This document shows, piece by piece, positions 45,947 to 58,399 of a DNA stretch of 64,000 nucleotides. The position numbers and the translations under genes were made by a program. Every line of letters begins with the position of its first letter. Position 1 is the stretch's first letter. The DNA comes from Balaenoptera acutorostrata (taxonomy: Eukaryota > Chordata > Mammalia > Artiodactyla > Balaenopteridae), in assembly GCF_949987535.1 (NCBI RefSeq), contig NC_080073.1, forward strand, positions 93,721,344-93,785,343. The letters run 5' to 3'. Below the pieces are notes generated by a model. That model was not told the origin of the DNA and did no database searches. It saw only the letters and a program-made list of their open reading frames with translations.

Positions 45947-48269
45947 CTGTGGGAGAGAGAAGACGGAAAGCGCTCTATTGAGAGGACGTCCTTGCTGAGA
46001 GCTGGGATTCTGCCAACATCACTTAGAACCTGTTGTCAGTGAGGGAGTGCGGTTTGAGATTCACAAAGGGCACCCAGGGGTATACCTGTGCATCATGGGT
46101 CTGTTTGGGAAGACCTGGGACCAAGTGGGGGTTTGCCTTGGGAACACGGAGCATCACGTAGCTGTATAGCCCTGTCAGTAGAAACTGCATGTGCCAGATT
46201 CACACTGCCAACTCAGAGGCAAACAAAGCCATATTCACAGGTTCACGTCCAAAGCTCAGGATATGAATGAAACTGGACTTTGGCCAATTGATAATCATAA
46301 GAAAAAAGTGGTCCAACTAGTAAGAGGATTCTTTCGGGGACGCTGGGAATTACAACCACCAATGAGAGAGAGAGAGAGAGGAAAAATATTCAGTGGTTAG
46401 TTTTTTGAGCAGCTAAAGAAAGAGATACTGAAACTCTTTCTCTGGAACTCATTTTTCAAGTATGCATGCCTCAGACCGAACCCCAAGGGAGGACCACATG
46501 TGACCTGGACGCCTGTCAAACATGAAGGTGATCAGGGTCCAGGATGCTTCTGATGGTTTGGTTCATCTAATGCTGGCTTTTAGTAAACCAGAGAAAATTG
46601 TATTCTGCCTGAGCAAGACCTATGCTTATTCTTTTCTCTGCTATATGAAGTGCAATCCTTGTTTTCAATATGAAGTTCTAACAAATTCAAATGTCAGTAA
46701 AAGGTGATAGACAATAGAGGGATTTGTTTCAATGTTTTGAGAGGACCACATAGACGACGTTGTCACAGAGCTTAAAACTAGTAGGATAGAAACACACATA
46801 TACAATAACCTTGTGTTATGTACCATATTACTTTTAAACCCTGAAGTAGAACTGTATGACTATGATAAAGAATGAGAAGTTAATTCAAGTAAAAAAACGG
46901 AAACTATAAAAATTGAGAGTGATGAAAATGTGCCTGAGGCTTATATATTTTCAATACCAAATACGATATGTAAAACATCACATAAGTGCTAAATATTAAC
47001 AAAGACAGCAGATCCTTATTTTCATAAACAACGCAGTATTACAAAGTGTCAATATCAGGAAGTTTTAATCTGTGGTAGTTTTCAGTTGAAAAAAAAAATC
47101 CACACTATTTTCAAAGTACTTATACAATCCCTATTAAGTGTAGAATTACCCTGAAAATAAAAGGTTCTTCTCTTACTGAGAATGCACATCTTAAAAACTG
47201 AGTAGGCTGGAGGTCTTGTCTCCCGAAATGATAATTTGTGATATTTTTTTTGGTTTATAAGGAAAAACAGCCTGACTCCATCAGGATCCTCGGGCCAAGT
47301 AGAAATTGACTGCACAGTTCTTGAGACGGACCAATTTTTTTTTTTTTTTTTTAGCATTTTAAATATTTCCTATTATGTTACTGGGGTGAAATTTGAACAT
47401 TTGCTCTGAATCATAAAGTGTAAAATATAAGCTTTGCACATCAAACAATATTCCAGTTCCAGACACTTAGAGCCACGACATATTACTTTTACTCACAAGC
47501 ACATAATAACTCAAATAGTCAGCAAAGGGCCAGGCTCCTCTCCCACATCTGAAACACTGCAGCTTTAAAGTTCTCCTGTTTTGTGGAAAGGGGAGACGAC
47601 ACCGGCTTCTAAATCTTAGAATGACTTAGATGGTTCCCTAGCTCTCAGCATTCGTTCCTTAATGGCTCTCTCCAAGAGCCATTAAAGGACACTGAAACCA
47701 ATAAGCCACATATTCAACTTCTTGGAACTCTGATACATTCAGATGGCTGACCCAGGAACACCAAACAAAGGATTTACTGCAACAAGTGTTGACTCTAAAA
47801 CCACCCCCCCAAAAAAAAGGAGAACTCAGGACCAGCTGAAACTCTGCCATTGGCTTATCCGTTGTGCGTTCTGGCCCATTCCTGCATCGGCCCCAGTGAG
47901 AGCACACGCCTGGGCTCCAGTTTCCAGGGTGACTTGACAAGCAGTGCTGAGGGGCTTTACCATACACAGTGTCCTCGAGAGCAAACTCAGAGAGTCCCTT
48001 AGCGGGCGCTCATGGGCTGCCCCTTGTGATGAACTTATCTTCGCCTCTTCTTCTCCTCCTGCAGACATGTGGGACCAGAGCTTTCTGCGTTCTCATGTGC
48101 CCGGCATAAGCGGCAGCCGCACGGACTGGAATCACAGCCCGACACTGTCTTCAGGCATCCCGGTGAAACAGAGGCGAGAGGGGCAGGGAAGGGAAGGGAG
48201 CCAAGAATTCTGGAGAAGCTCATACGTGCCAGGCACTGGTTGTTTCCACTCATCTAACAGATATTTAAT

Positions 48270-48620
48270 GCTCAGTGTAGGACAGGCTCTGTGCCAAGGG
48301 GTTCCCAAAGTTGTCCGAACATCAGAATCATCTGGGGATCTGTTAGAAGTTCCCAAGCCTAGGCCACGTGGCAGGAACACTCTGGGGAGGCAGCACATGG
48401 GCATTTTCTGAAGCTCCCTATAGGTGATTCCAATGTGCACACAAGTTTGGGAACAACCACTGCATGCTTTGTGCTGAGATTCATCTGAGTCATCACAACC
48501 ACATTACTAGGATTGAAATCCCCCTCTCACAGAAAATAAAGCAGGAAGTCAGAAAGGCTGACCCAATATTAAATGGCCAGTAAATGGCAGGGACATAATT
48601 CAAGCACATATCTGCTTGAT
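48270..48620 (+). mobile_element. MIR SINE interrupted by the hAT element
   Basis: The left piece (48270-48292) and the right piece (48466-48620: GAGTCATCACAACCACATTA, AAGCAGGAAGTCAGAAAGGC, GCCAGTAAATGGCAGGGACA) read as one MIR once the DNA element is removed. Confidence 0.65.
48293..48465. mobile_element. MER20/MER5-type hAT DNA element inside a MIR
   Basis: CAAGGGGTTCCCAAAGTTGT, AACATCAGAATCATCTGGGG and TTGGGAACAACCACTG form inverted-type ends of a hAT miniature element. The family label is tentative. Confidence 0.65.
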
Positions 48621-48779
48621 TCTAAAGTCTTCTTCAGGGAAATCCTTTATGCTGTATTCAGACGTAAAAAAAAAGTCACTAGTCAAATTAACCAGAGGGA
48701 TGGGCGACCCTACACATATGTAGTGCTGCTCCTGGGCCTCTGGCTTAAATATACATGAAGTGTTGGGAGGCGGTGTAAT

Positions 48780-49600
48780 AATTTAATTTTTATCTCCACT
48801 ACTCCTTGCTCCCTCCCTCTAATGCCTTAGCAGCTGACTGGGCTCCTATGGCCAACTCTGGAGCCAGGCTTGATCCCATGGGGATATGTCTTGAGTACTG
48901 ACACTGGCATCTCAGCATCAAGTCACCCTGGACGCTAGTTTGTTCTGACTCTGTGCCTGCGTTCTAGCAACTGGACTCTTGCCTTATTCACTTTTCCTGA
49001 GTACCCACTGGTGCCAGTAATGGGGTACTTGCGCCCAAATCTCAGTTTCCTGCCTAGTGTCCAAGTTGTTCTGGGATGGGGACCTGCCCCCCGCCCCCCT
49101 GCCCGGGGGACTGGAGATTTAAGGGCATTGCCCCTGGGTGTGATTTATTCTTAGATAAAATCTCATGGCAGAGGTAATGCACCAGGTTGTCTAGACTGAA
49201 TGAGAAGTAGTGGGTCAGATCAAGCCTACAACCTCGGTTGCCTGTTGAGGGATCTGCTGCTTCTTACTCTCAATGGGATATGGGCCCTGTGGGAAGACTA
49301 GCTAAGAGGGGAAAGGAGCACTGGCAAGGGGGCAGATCTGGCCCAGCTCACACTGTGAGTTAAGGCCGTGTGGGGATACAGACAGAAACTTCTAGTGGGC
49401 CACCTTGTCTCTGAGCCTGCACCAGGAACCTGAGAGGGTCCTGGGAGAGTCATAGGGGATAACCTTTAATTAGGTTGCAGACTGCATTCATTTCCTGGAA
49501 TAGAGGCTCTGGGGTCAGATCTACACATACAGAATAAAAGACATTTAATAAAAGATGCTGTTCCCTTGCAAATTATCTGAGTATTTCCGGTCCTTCTAAA
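48780..49600. other. Unassigned moderately GC-rich block within the intron
   Basis: Roughly 0.8 kb with a different texture from its AT-rich flanks, including a C-run near 49088-49102. It could be an old LTR or a lineage-specific repeat. I see no coding potential, and splice-flanked exons are also absent. Confidence 0.35.
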
Positions 49601-51737
49601 AGAACCCTTAATAAAACAATCTTTTACGGTGTGTTTTACCCTGACAATTTTACTTCTACAGTGTAGAATTACACTTCTAAAAACTCAGGACCTACAGAAT
49701 TATGATATCCTGTGACTTGCACAAGGTCACACAGACTGGAAAGTAAAGGTGAGGTGAGGGCCGAAATGAAGGAAGTCGAAGGGGGAAAGGCTTAACCTGA
49801 GTGAAGGAGCAGCGATCCCCACACAGATGCTTTTTAAAGACGCTACCTTATCCTGACGAAATGAGTCTGAAGTATCTTAGACCCCAAACTGGAAACAACT
49901 GAAAAACACATTTTATTAAAGCCATTGTAACAATAGTTTCCAACTTAAAAAAAAAAAAAAGCAGGCCATTTATGATTTTAAGTGGCCATATTTAGGGTGC
50001 AAGCGTTCACTTATGTTGTAAGAACACAGCACAAAACCTAAAAATGCTGCTTTTGAAAGCTCTATTAAGATTAATTTTGAGAGCAGATGTTTGATTATTT
50101 ACTTTTTTTCTTTTGGAGTCGGGGTAGAGGCGGCACAAAGACTTTTTAAAACGTCTGCAAATCCCTTTCTCTAAATTAATTTCAACTGTCCTGGGAACAG
50201 CCGCTTCCTCTGCCTTTAAATATATGAACTATAACTATGAAATAATGAAACCATTGTATGTGGCATGTGGAAAGCTCGTAATGTTTTGGTTATATATACT
50301 ATATATATAAAATTCTATAACTGTATTACATGGAATATATTTATGTACTAATGTGCATCAGAATTTTTTCCATTAAATGTCACTTGAAATAATTACCTAT
50401 CACTTTATTACTTTGGAATTTAGGTTTTATTCTGAAAGGGAAACTATTTCTAGTTCTTAAACGAAATCTCCACATTGTTTTGACACATGTAATTAACAAC
50501 CACTTCTATCTCCCACAGCCCATACCACTGTCTTAGTTATCCAGTTAATTCAGCTACAGTCTAGCTTTGGATCTATATAATCTGCAAAAGGGACTCCAAT
50601 TCTCCATTTTGTTGGGTCTGTTGAAAGTAGGACTAATAGACTACTTTTAGATGGAGGTTTTATGTCTTTGTGACAAAATTAAGCAAAAAAGTGAAACATA
50701 GCTCTTTAGGCAAAAAAAAAAAAAAAAAAAAAAATCAGCTACAAAGAAAAGTTTTCCATCTAAGATTTTCTGTTTAAGAGTTACATTTTTGGGGAATTTT
50801 CAACTTTCACCTTTTAAAGTCTAAGATTTTTCAAATTTAGCAATAGGGGTAGCAGATGATTTGGTCTAAATAGAACCTCTTTAATAGATTGAAAGTGAAT
50901 TAGAATAAGTAGGCTCGTTTGTCCATTCCACATTTGCCTAGAGCTACCTTGCAAGGAACTGAGTGTATGATGAAGAAGTAGGCATACGTCTTGTTTGTTA
51001 AGAAACTCATAATCTAGTGGGAGTGTCGAGTGCACAAAATAGTAGCTGCAGATGCAGTTTGATATGTGTCGTGTGTCACATGAACAGGAACACTGGGAGC
51101 ACAAAGGAGGGTGTGGCCAGCTCTCCTCAGGACAGTGGGGTCAGGAGAGCCAGAGAATGGCTTAGGCCGGGGCCACACCATCGAATGCTCTGTAGAGGAC
51201 ACAGGTCTTATAAGGAGAGACTGAGGGAGAAATGTATATACACGTAACATTAATCTCCAACTTTAAGAACAGGCCTGGCAACCTACATCTTGGTGTGTAT
51301 TTTTCCCAATTTCTTAAAAGGCAGAGACCAAGAAAATCAAAATACCCTGTGACAGTCTCTTGGAACAGATGGATTCTGTCCCTCACAGCAGAGTTTTTGT
51401 TACGATGTTTCTTCTATAAAACTAGCTTAGTGATAGTAATATTTTGAGCCACCGTCTTTAAGTATTTGTGGAGATCATAGATAAAGCTACAAAATGAAAC
51501 AGCTGACATGCAGTGGCACTGTTTATGGGTTTCCTGCCCACCCCCCATCCTTTCCTTATGGCCACCACCTCAATTCTCCTTCACGCAAACACACAGATGG
51601 CTGTCTTCAGTTTCTTGGTCAGGTTCTCTCTTTCGCTGTCCATCTCAGAGACAGCCTGGTCCATTAATCACCTGGCTTACACTTAATGCTTGCCAGGTAC
51701 ATTACATGTGCCCAATTACATACTTTAAAAGTGTTTA

Positions 51738-52048
51738 GGGACTTCCCTGGTGGGAAAGTGGTTAAGAATCCGCCTGCCAGTGCAGGGGACACGGGTTCGA
51801 TCCCTGGTCCAGGAAGATCCCACATGCCGCGGAGCAACTAAACCCGTACACCGCAACTACTGAGCCTGTGCTCTAGAGCCCGCGAGCCACAACTACTGAG
51901 CCTGCGTGCCACAGCTACTGAAGCCCACACACCTAGAGTCCATGCTCCGCAACAAGAGAAGCCACTGCACCGCAATGAAGAGTAGTCTCTGCTCGCCACA
52001 ACTACGGAAAGCCTGCATGCAGCAAAAAAGACCCAACGCAGCCAAAGA

Positions 52049-52079
<31 letters not shown>
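51738..52079 (+). mobile_element. CHR-type SINE with an internal duplication
   Basis: It has a GGGACTTCCCTGGTGGGAAA head and an intact GGTTCGATCCC B-box. Its body repeats the CAACTACTGAGCCTG unit (about 51855 and 51890, with a related copy near 51915), so the element is about 340 bases. It ends in a (TAAA)n run. The imperfect duplication AAAAGTGTTTA / AAAGCGTTAA flanks it. Confidence 0.9.
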
Positions 52080-54372
52080 AGCGTTAAAAAATCACAAAGC
52101 CATTTCAGTCACAAATACACTTAGACTTATTATTTTAACCTGCTAAAACTATAGGACTTCACAGTGTTTTACAACTGAGCCTTTTGGCCAATGCTGTTTA
52201 TTAGTTTTTCCAAAGATGAAGAATCTCAAATGATCTTAATGTAACATGGCATATAAATAGGATAATAATAAACCTCTCACATACCACAAAAGGAGGGAGG
52301 GATTAAAAGAAAGAACTACGGTTTCAGAACTAAAGACTAACTTTCTATATACATAAACTAGTTTTCATAGCAGTAAAAATACTTCACAAATTCATGGTTT
52401 AGGGTTTGTTTATATTTTAGACCTCAAAACTACTTTGTTTCTATTTTCTGAAAGCTGTACTTAGATCAAGAACTTGGTGAAATTGATACATTTCCAAATT
52501 TGTCAATTTCTGTAAGTACGTACAAATTTTACATTTATATTTATACCACACTTTTACTGGCAGACAACCATTTTCAAGAAAAAAGATTGCACATAAACGA
52601 ACAGATAATCATCCTGTACAACATGAGTATAAACCAAAGTGAATTTGTGACTTTAATCTCTGTTCTCTTATTTTTTATCACTTCCTATAATTTTTAGACT
52701 TCTGCCAATGAAAACAAAGTTTCTGGGGGCCTTTCCAAGAAAAGAGAGTTGTTAAAAAATATTACAATGAAGAGCTATATAATATTTTAAGCATATGTTT
52801 ATTAATAATTTTTAAAAAGTCGATTTAGGGACTATTTCCTATTTCATCTATGGTAACAGAATACTACTCGAATTTCAAGTTTCCATAAAAATACCAAGGG
52901 TACTTATATACCGTCAAAATAAAAAGATGGTCCCACAATTATGAAGGAAATGTAAGGCCCACTTTGATCACTTTTCTTCAGAGGCAAGACGACAAACTCC
53001 CTTAGCCCAAGATAGAGGTACAACAGGCAAGGTAATGAAAAACCCCAATCTCATGGTTTCGCCAATGGCTTCTGATGGTTTCCTCATCCCCCTTCTCCCC
53101 ACCCTCCTGGGGTCTCTGTATGTTATTCCTTTGATAATCTGGAGAGATGTGAAATATGGCGGTAGACGAAAAAAGAACAAGAAACAAAGTCCCTTCAGAG
53201 AAGGAAAAACAGCTTTAAATTGGAAAACAGCCTGAGAATACCTTACACAGTCTATATCAGTTTGTGGAAACCAGTAACTTAGTGTTTTTATGCTTACTGT
53301 TTCCTAATTTATAGATCTGGATGTGGCCCTTCAAAAAACATAGGTGGTGATTCCTGTTTTACATGCCCAAAGCAGAGATGTTTGATAAAAGTAGACCAAG
53401 CCCTCAGAGCAGATTCCAGAGAATATGTTGAACACAATCTCATTTGCTCAGGTGACCCAGCTATTTTGCATAAATTGTCTTCATAAGTAGCTTTAGTGAT
53501 TGGTTTGGCCTTTTTTTGCTACTGCTCTGTGGACCAAATCTGGGATTCCCAGATTGTTTTTTCTTCTTGTCTGCCAGCATTGGCAGCTTCAAAATATAAT
53601 TTCTCATAAAAAAAGGAAAGATAAAATTAAATTTTCCATGGGAAAAATTTCCAGAGTTAAAGATAGCAGAATATAACCATCAAAGAGACAAACTATAGAT
53701 AGCCAACAGTTGTAAGACCGAGAGTGACGTGTGGCTTGAATTATCCGGACTGTGACTTCATTTGGCCGGAAAAGCCTAGATCTGAACTATCATTGAATTA
53801 AAGTTTCTGCTTTGCTTTTGGATTTTAGGGTCATAGAAGAATAACTTCTTAAATTATCCATACTTGGTAAACGGCAGAGGTGGGGAGTGAGGCAAAATGA
53901 TAGCTGTTATAAAGATGATTTACATTTGGCTCTGTATTATTTACATTATTTACTTAGGAAAAAATAAAAAAATAGAAGCATCAGCATCTCCTGAGGTTTA
54001 TAGCTGAGCCGCACGAAAGACAAAGTAACTTTTGCCTCAATTCCAGTTCCAAAGTTTGCAGGAAAGGTCTGGGAAAGTGTCTGTGATTAGCTCAGCTTGT
54101 ATCAAGGGTGCAACCTGGACCCATAAATCTGGACTTAGCCCTATGTTATATTCTATGAAGGGTTTGTTTTACCTTTAGAAGACAATCTGCACCTTCCCTC
54201 CATCCCTTTTTAAGAAAACCTTTTTACTTAATCTAATATTAGCTTGTATTTCCTGAGTTTATACCAACTGGGAATTAGGGGCATGCAGATAGCAAGGGAC
54301 AAGTGCAGGGAAGGCATTTGCCATTGCCTATAAGAAAATGCATTGTACATTTCCATTACCATCATTTGATAT
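52080..54372 (-). other. CAP2 intron, unassigned AT-rich sequence
   Basis: 2.3 kb in which no exon, confident repeat or RNA gene was recognised. Confidence 0.5.
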
Positions 54373-54385
54373 AAGAAATAAAGGA

Positions 54386-54648
54386 GGGCTTCCCTGGTGG
54401 CGCAGTGGTTGAGAATCTGCCTGCCAATGCAGGGGACACGGGTTCGAGCCCTGGTCTGGGAAGATCCCACATGCCACGGAGCAACTAGGCCCGTGGGCCA
54501 CAATTACTGAGCCTGCGCAACTGGAGCCTGTGCTCCGCAACAAGAGAGGCCGCAATAGTGAGAGGCCCGTGCACTGCGATGAAGAGTGGCCCCCACTTGC
54601 CGCAACTAGAGAAAGCCCTCACACAGAAACGAAGACCCAACACAGCCA

Positions 54649-54679
<31 letters not shown>

Positions 54680-54689
54680 ATTTTAAAAA
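54386..54689 (+). mobile_element. CHR-type SINE, full length
   Basis: GGGCTTCCCTGGTGGCGCAG head, B-box GGTTCGAGCCC and a long (TAAA)n tail. An exact 13-base duplication AAGAAATAAAGGA lies at 54373-54385 and 54690-54702. Confidence 0.96.
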
Positions 54690-54819
54690 AAGAAATAAAG
54701 GAACAGTATTTACATGGCTCTTAAACAATGAACACCATCTGTAGTTAGTGGAATAAGCCTCTGGAAATTTCACTGTGAAGAAATGCAATTACCAATTACT
54801 GTGTTCAATTTAGCAAAAG

Positions 54820-54949
54820 TGTTTGGACATTGTCTGTATTTAAGACCCTGTACCAGTCACTGCTGCAGATCCCATGCAGAATGAGAAAGAACCCTGCTTT
54901 CAATGAGCTCACAGCCTCAGAGGAGAGAAAAGACACTTCCATGCTCCCT
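54820..54949 (-). mobile_element. L2 LINE fragment, left arm of a nested pair
   Basis: Antisense L2 (AGACCCTGTACCAGTCACTG, CTTTCAATGAGCTCACAGCC). The continuation resumes at 55326. Confidence 0.65.
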
Positions 54950-55325
54950 GACAGCAGGCAACTGGCTCTTAGCCTTCATGTTTCTGCTCAGGTTGTGCCT
55001 TTGTTTGGAAGGCTCTTCCCCAATTTATTATCTGGAAAACTCTTACATACCCTTCAACGCTCAACTCAAAGTTCTCTTCTTTTTGTAGGTTTTCTGGAAC
55101 TCTCCTAAGAGGAAATTTTCTGTTTCTCTATTGCAAGGGCTCATTAGGAACACCCTTATTATGTTACTTCACATTATATCGTAATTATTTGTCTGTGAAT
55201 TTGGGTTTGGTCATGTCTTGAGCCCGAGCTCTGAAAAGCCACTCATTATTCATCTTAATGTCACCAGTAATGCACCTAGTGCCTGAAACGTGGTAGGTGC
55301 TTCATAAATATTTACCGAAATGAAT
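54950..55325 (+). mobile_element. L2 LINE 3' end, sense orientation
   Basis: TGTTTGGAAGGCTCTTCCCC, CTCAACTCAAAGTTCTCTTC and TGGTAGGTGCTTCATAAATA, ending near ACCGAAATGAATAAG, match the L2 3' terminus in order. It lies between two antisense L2 pieces. Confidence 0.78.
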
Positions 55326-55570
55326 AAGTAACTGCTTTATAAGGTAGAAAGTGCTAAGCATCATAAAAGAAGTACAGATTTTAAGAAGTACTAGAGGTTC
55401 TGTGGAGGAAAAGGATAACTTCCAGCTTGGAAGGGCATGGTAGTAAGCAAGGGAGGTCAGAGAGGCTTCTGGGAGAGAAGACCATTCGAAATAGACCTTG
55501 AAGGATGGATGAGTCAGATTTGACACAGGGAAGCAAGAGGAAGGGGATTCCAGGAGGAGGGTACATGAAC
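55326..55570 (-). mobile_element. L2 LINE fragment, right arm of a nested pair
   Basis: GGTCAGAGAGGCTTCTGGGA, ATAGACCTTGAAGGATGGAT and GAAGGGGATTCCAGGAGGA (approximate L2 antisense order) follow the sense L2 copy. Confidence 0.68.
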
Positions 55571-57587
55571 ATTGTCATTAAAACAAATAAATGCAACTGA
55601 ATTGTTAGCAATCACACAAGAACTTACAGATCCACATAAGTACTGTCTTTCAAAGCATTAGCTTCTGATGCAACACACTTGTTTAATAAAACTACCAGTA
55701 TTCAAAACTTTCTTTTCGGACTGCCTTCAGACCTGTTTACAAAAACACACATACCAAATAATCACTCATGCCTTTGTATTCTGCTCTTTTTGACTGAAAA
55801 GAGTATTACTTGAATTAATCCTTCTCCAAAGAGGGTCTCAATGGCTTTTGGCCATTTGAAAAGATAAAATTCACTTGTAAAGAAGGAAGACTTGCTATCA
55901 CTTAGTATCCTAAAAACGATGGGCCAAAAATTTCATCTGCCATTGCCTTGCTCACTGGAGGTGGGGAGGGACATAAAACCATACAGCCCTGGCAGCAATT
56001 ACTGGGAGGCCCAGCCTCAGGCAGTGGAGGCTTTGAGGCATTCCCCAGGGAGTTAAGAGGTTGGACCCAGAGGTGTGGCACCTCAGGGATGAATGAAAAC
56101 TCAGGGTGGAGGGGTGGCGGTGGGGCATTGTGGCTCGCTCTGGGCTGGGACTGACCGCCAAGTTCAAAGTCTCCTCCTATCCAGGCACCCCCAGCTCTGC
56201 TCTGGGGAGCACCTCTGCCTGCACCTTTAAACCACAGCCTCCTGACTTTCCTAAGAGGGGTTGGAGGAGAGAGTAGTCAACAGGACACCCCCAATTACAC
56301 CACTGCCTTCAACACTATGCCTTAAAGAATTTTAAATGAACACACCTTAATTAAAATATTCCCAAGGTGATGGTTTAAATAAATTAGGAACATTTATTAA
56401 CTTGCTGGCCCCCAGGTTTACAGAGTTTGAGTTCTTGGTTATAAAAAAGTCCTAGTAAATAAAATAATCTTCATCATTAAATTAGGCAGTTTTAAAAGCC
56501 ACTACTGTGTGATTTAGGGAGAGAATAAATACGCTAAAAACATTTATGCATTCTTATCAACTAGCAATAAAACTCAAAGGTATTTATGAGATAATAAAAA
56601 TAGTCCTAAATATAAAAAGCTTGCTTACAGCTTCATAGTACAGCTAACTCTAAACTACTGTGTATGAAATTGTAGATATTTATTTCTGACCTACACTTAC
56701 TCTACTGAAGATATAGCAAAGGTAAAAATAAAACCCACAAATAATCCCCAAACTTCAAAAGGCAGAAATTGAAGCTATAAGCAATAATCCATGACGTCAG
56801 ACACCTGGTCCATAAGTAATGAAGAGATCATTACACAAAATCTTTTTGCTCCATGATTCTATAAAACTGCATCTACCTCCAGCCCTTCAGAAATTGCATT
56901 CTAAAGGTCACTAATAAGATAGATGTTGGCAGCCTTTTTCTAACCTTACCCTCCCCAGATTGTCACAGTTGATCAGCCAACCCACTATTCTTAGAGCTTT
57001 GAGACCCTCGGCTCTTAGTTCTCTTCCTTTTTCTTGTCTTTGTCTCTTTGATTGATTTATTCCATTCTTAAGTAACTGTGTCCCACCAGGTTTTACCCTT
57101 CATCATATTCTCTTTTTTCTATCTTCTCCTCTGTTTAACTATCATCTCTAGGTCTCCCCCTTCAGTGAGTTTCAGACCTGCATTTCACCTGCCTGCTCCA
57201 CCTCCCCATCTAGATGGACATCTCACCTGTGCCTCAAATGCAACATGGTGAAAACTCAGGTGAATATTTTTCTTGCTTCTCTACCAGCTCCTCCTGTTGA
57301 TATCCCTATTTTTATTGATGTTACTATTATTCTCCCAGACTTCCAGATTGGAAACTTTGTGTTTAGATTTGATTTCTCTCTCTCTTTTTGTTCTCCAACT
57401 CAGTGTCCATTTCATCTCTTGCATTCCATTGCCATTGTCACACTCAAGGTCACATACTCATTATCCCATCCTTGGCATCCACTGAAGTCTCCTAGCATGT
57501 ATTAGGGCCTCTAGTCTCTTCCCTTTTCCATTTATCCTGAACAATTACTAGATCATTATTTATAGTGAGTAACTTTCTGCTTAAAAA
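55571..57587 (-). other. CAP2 intron, unassigned
   Basis: 2 kb without a recognised exon or confident repeat. The stretch 55950-56230 is more GC-rich (GGTGGGGAGGGACATAAAAC) and has no assigned identity. Confidence 0.45.
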
Positions 57588-58360
57588 CCTATGGTGTACC
57601 CCTATGTTCAATGCACCATTATTTACAATAGCCAAGATATGGAAGCAACCTAAGTGTACATCAACAGGTGAATGGGTAAAGAAGATGTGGTAAGAAGAAG
57701 ATATCAAGTGTATACAGTGGAGTATTACTCAGCCATAAAAAATGAAATCTTGGGACTTCCCTGGTGGTCCAGTGGGTAAGACTCCACACTCCCAAGGCAG
57801 GGGCCCAGGTTCAATCCCTGGTCAGGGAACTAGATCCCACATGCATGCCACAACTAAGACCCGGCACAGCCAAAATAAATAAAATAAATAATATATAAAT
57901 AAATATTAAAAAAATGAAATCTTGCCATTTGTGACAACATGGATGGATCTAGAGGGTATTATGCTAAGTGAAATAAGTCAGAGTAAGAAAAATATGATAT
58001 GATCTCACTTATACGTGGAATCTAAAAAACCAAACAAACATACAAAACAAAATGAAACAGACTTATAGATACAGAGAAAAAAACGGGTAGTTGCCAGAGG
58101 GGAGGGGGATAGTGGTAGGCAAAATAAGTGAAGAGGGTTAAGAGATACAAACTTACAGTTATAAAATAAATAAGCCACAGGGATGTAATATGCAGCACAA
58201 GGAATATGGTTAATAATATTGTAATAGCTTTAGGAAATGATAGTTACTAGACTTACTGTGGTGAACATTTCATAATGTGTGCAAAGGTCAAATCACTATG
58301 TAATACACCTGAAACTAACATAATATTGTACATCAACTTTATTTCAATTAAAAAAAAAGC
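57588..58360 (+). mobile_element. 5'-truncated L1, 3' end, interrupted by a SINE
   Basis: It opens at CCCCTATGTTCAATGCACCA in late ORF2, runs through a 3' UTR (CACCTGAAACTAACATAATA, TACATCAACTTTATTTCAAT) and ends in poly-A at about 58350-58358. A weak duplication, AAAAACCTATGG / AAAAAGCCTGTGG, may flank it. A short SINE sits inside at 57752-57908. Confidence 0.88.
57752..57908 (+). mobile_element. Short CHR-type SINE inside an L1
   Basis: GGGACTTCCCTGGTGGTCCA head with tail AATAAATAATATATAAATAA. An exact 15-base duplication AAAAAATGAAATCTT lies at 57737-57751 and 57909-57923. Confidence 0.96.
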
Positions 58361-58399
58361 CTGTGGGGAAGGAAAAAACCCTGCACACCACATATGGAC

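Larger units (their letters stand above)
45947..51737 (-). other. CAP2 intron, first part
   Basis: No exon of the CAP2 N-terminal helical domain was recognised. Contents noted: an (AG)n run near 46365-46382, MIR and MER20-type pieces (48270-48620, separate), an unassigned moderately GC-rich block (48780-49600, separate), and poly-A tracts near 49948 and 50710-50733. The rest is unassigned. Confidence 0.7.

Noticed and set aside
47659..48440. Cluster of overlapping 60-155 codon frames on both strands
   Set aside because: No family, splice or conservation signal was seen, and part lies in MIR and hAT repeat sequence. The frames are chance openings in GC-richer DNA.
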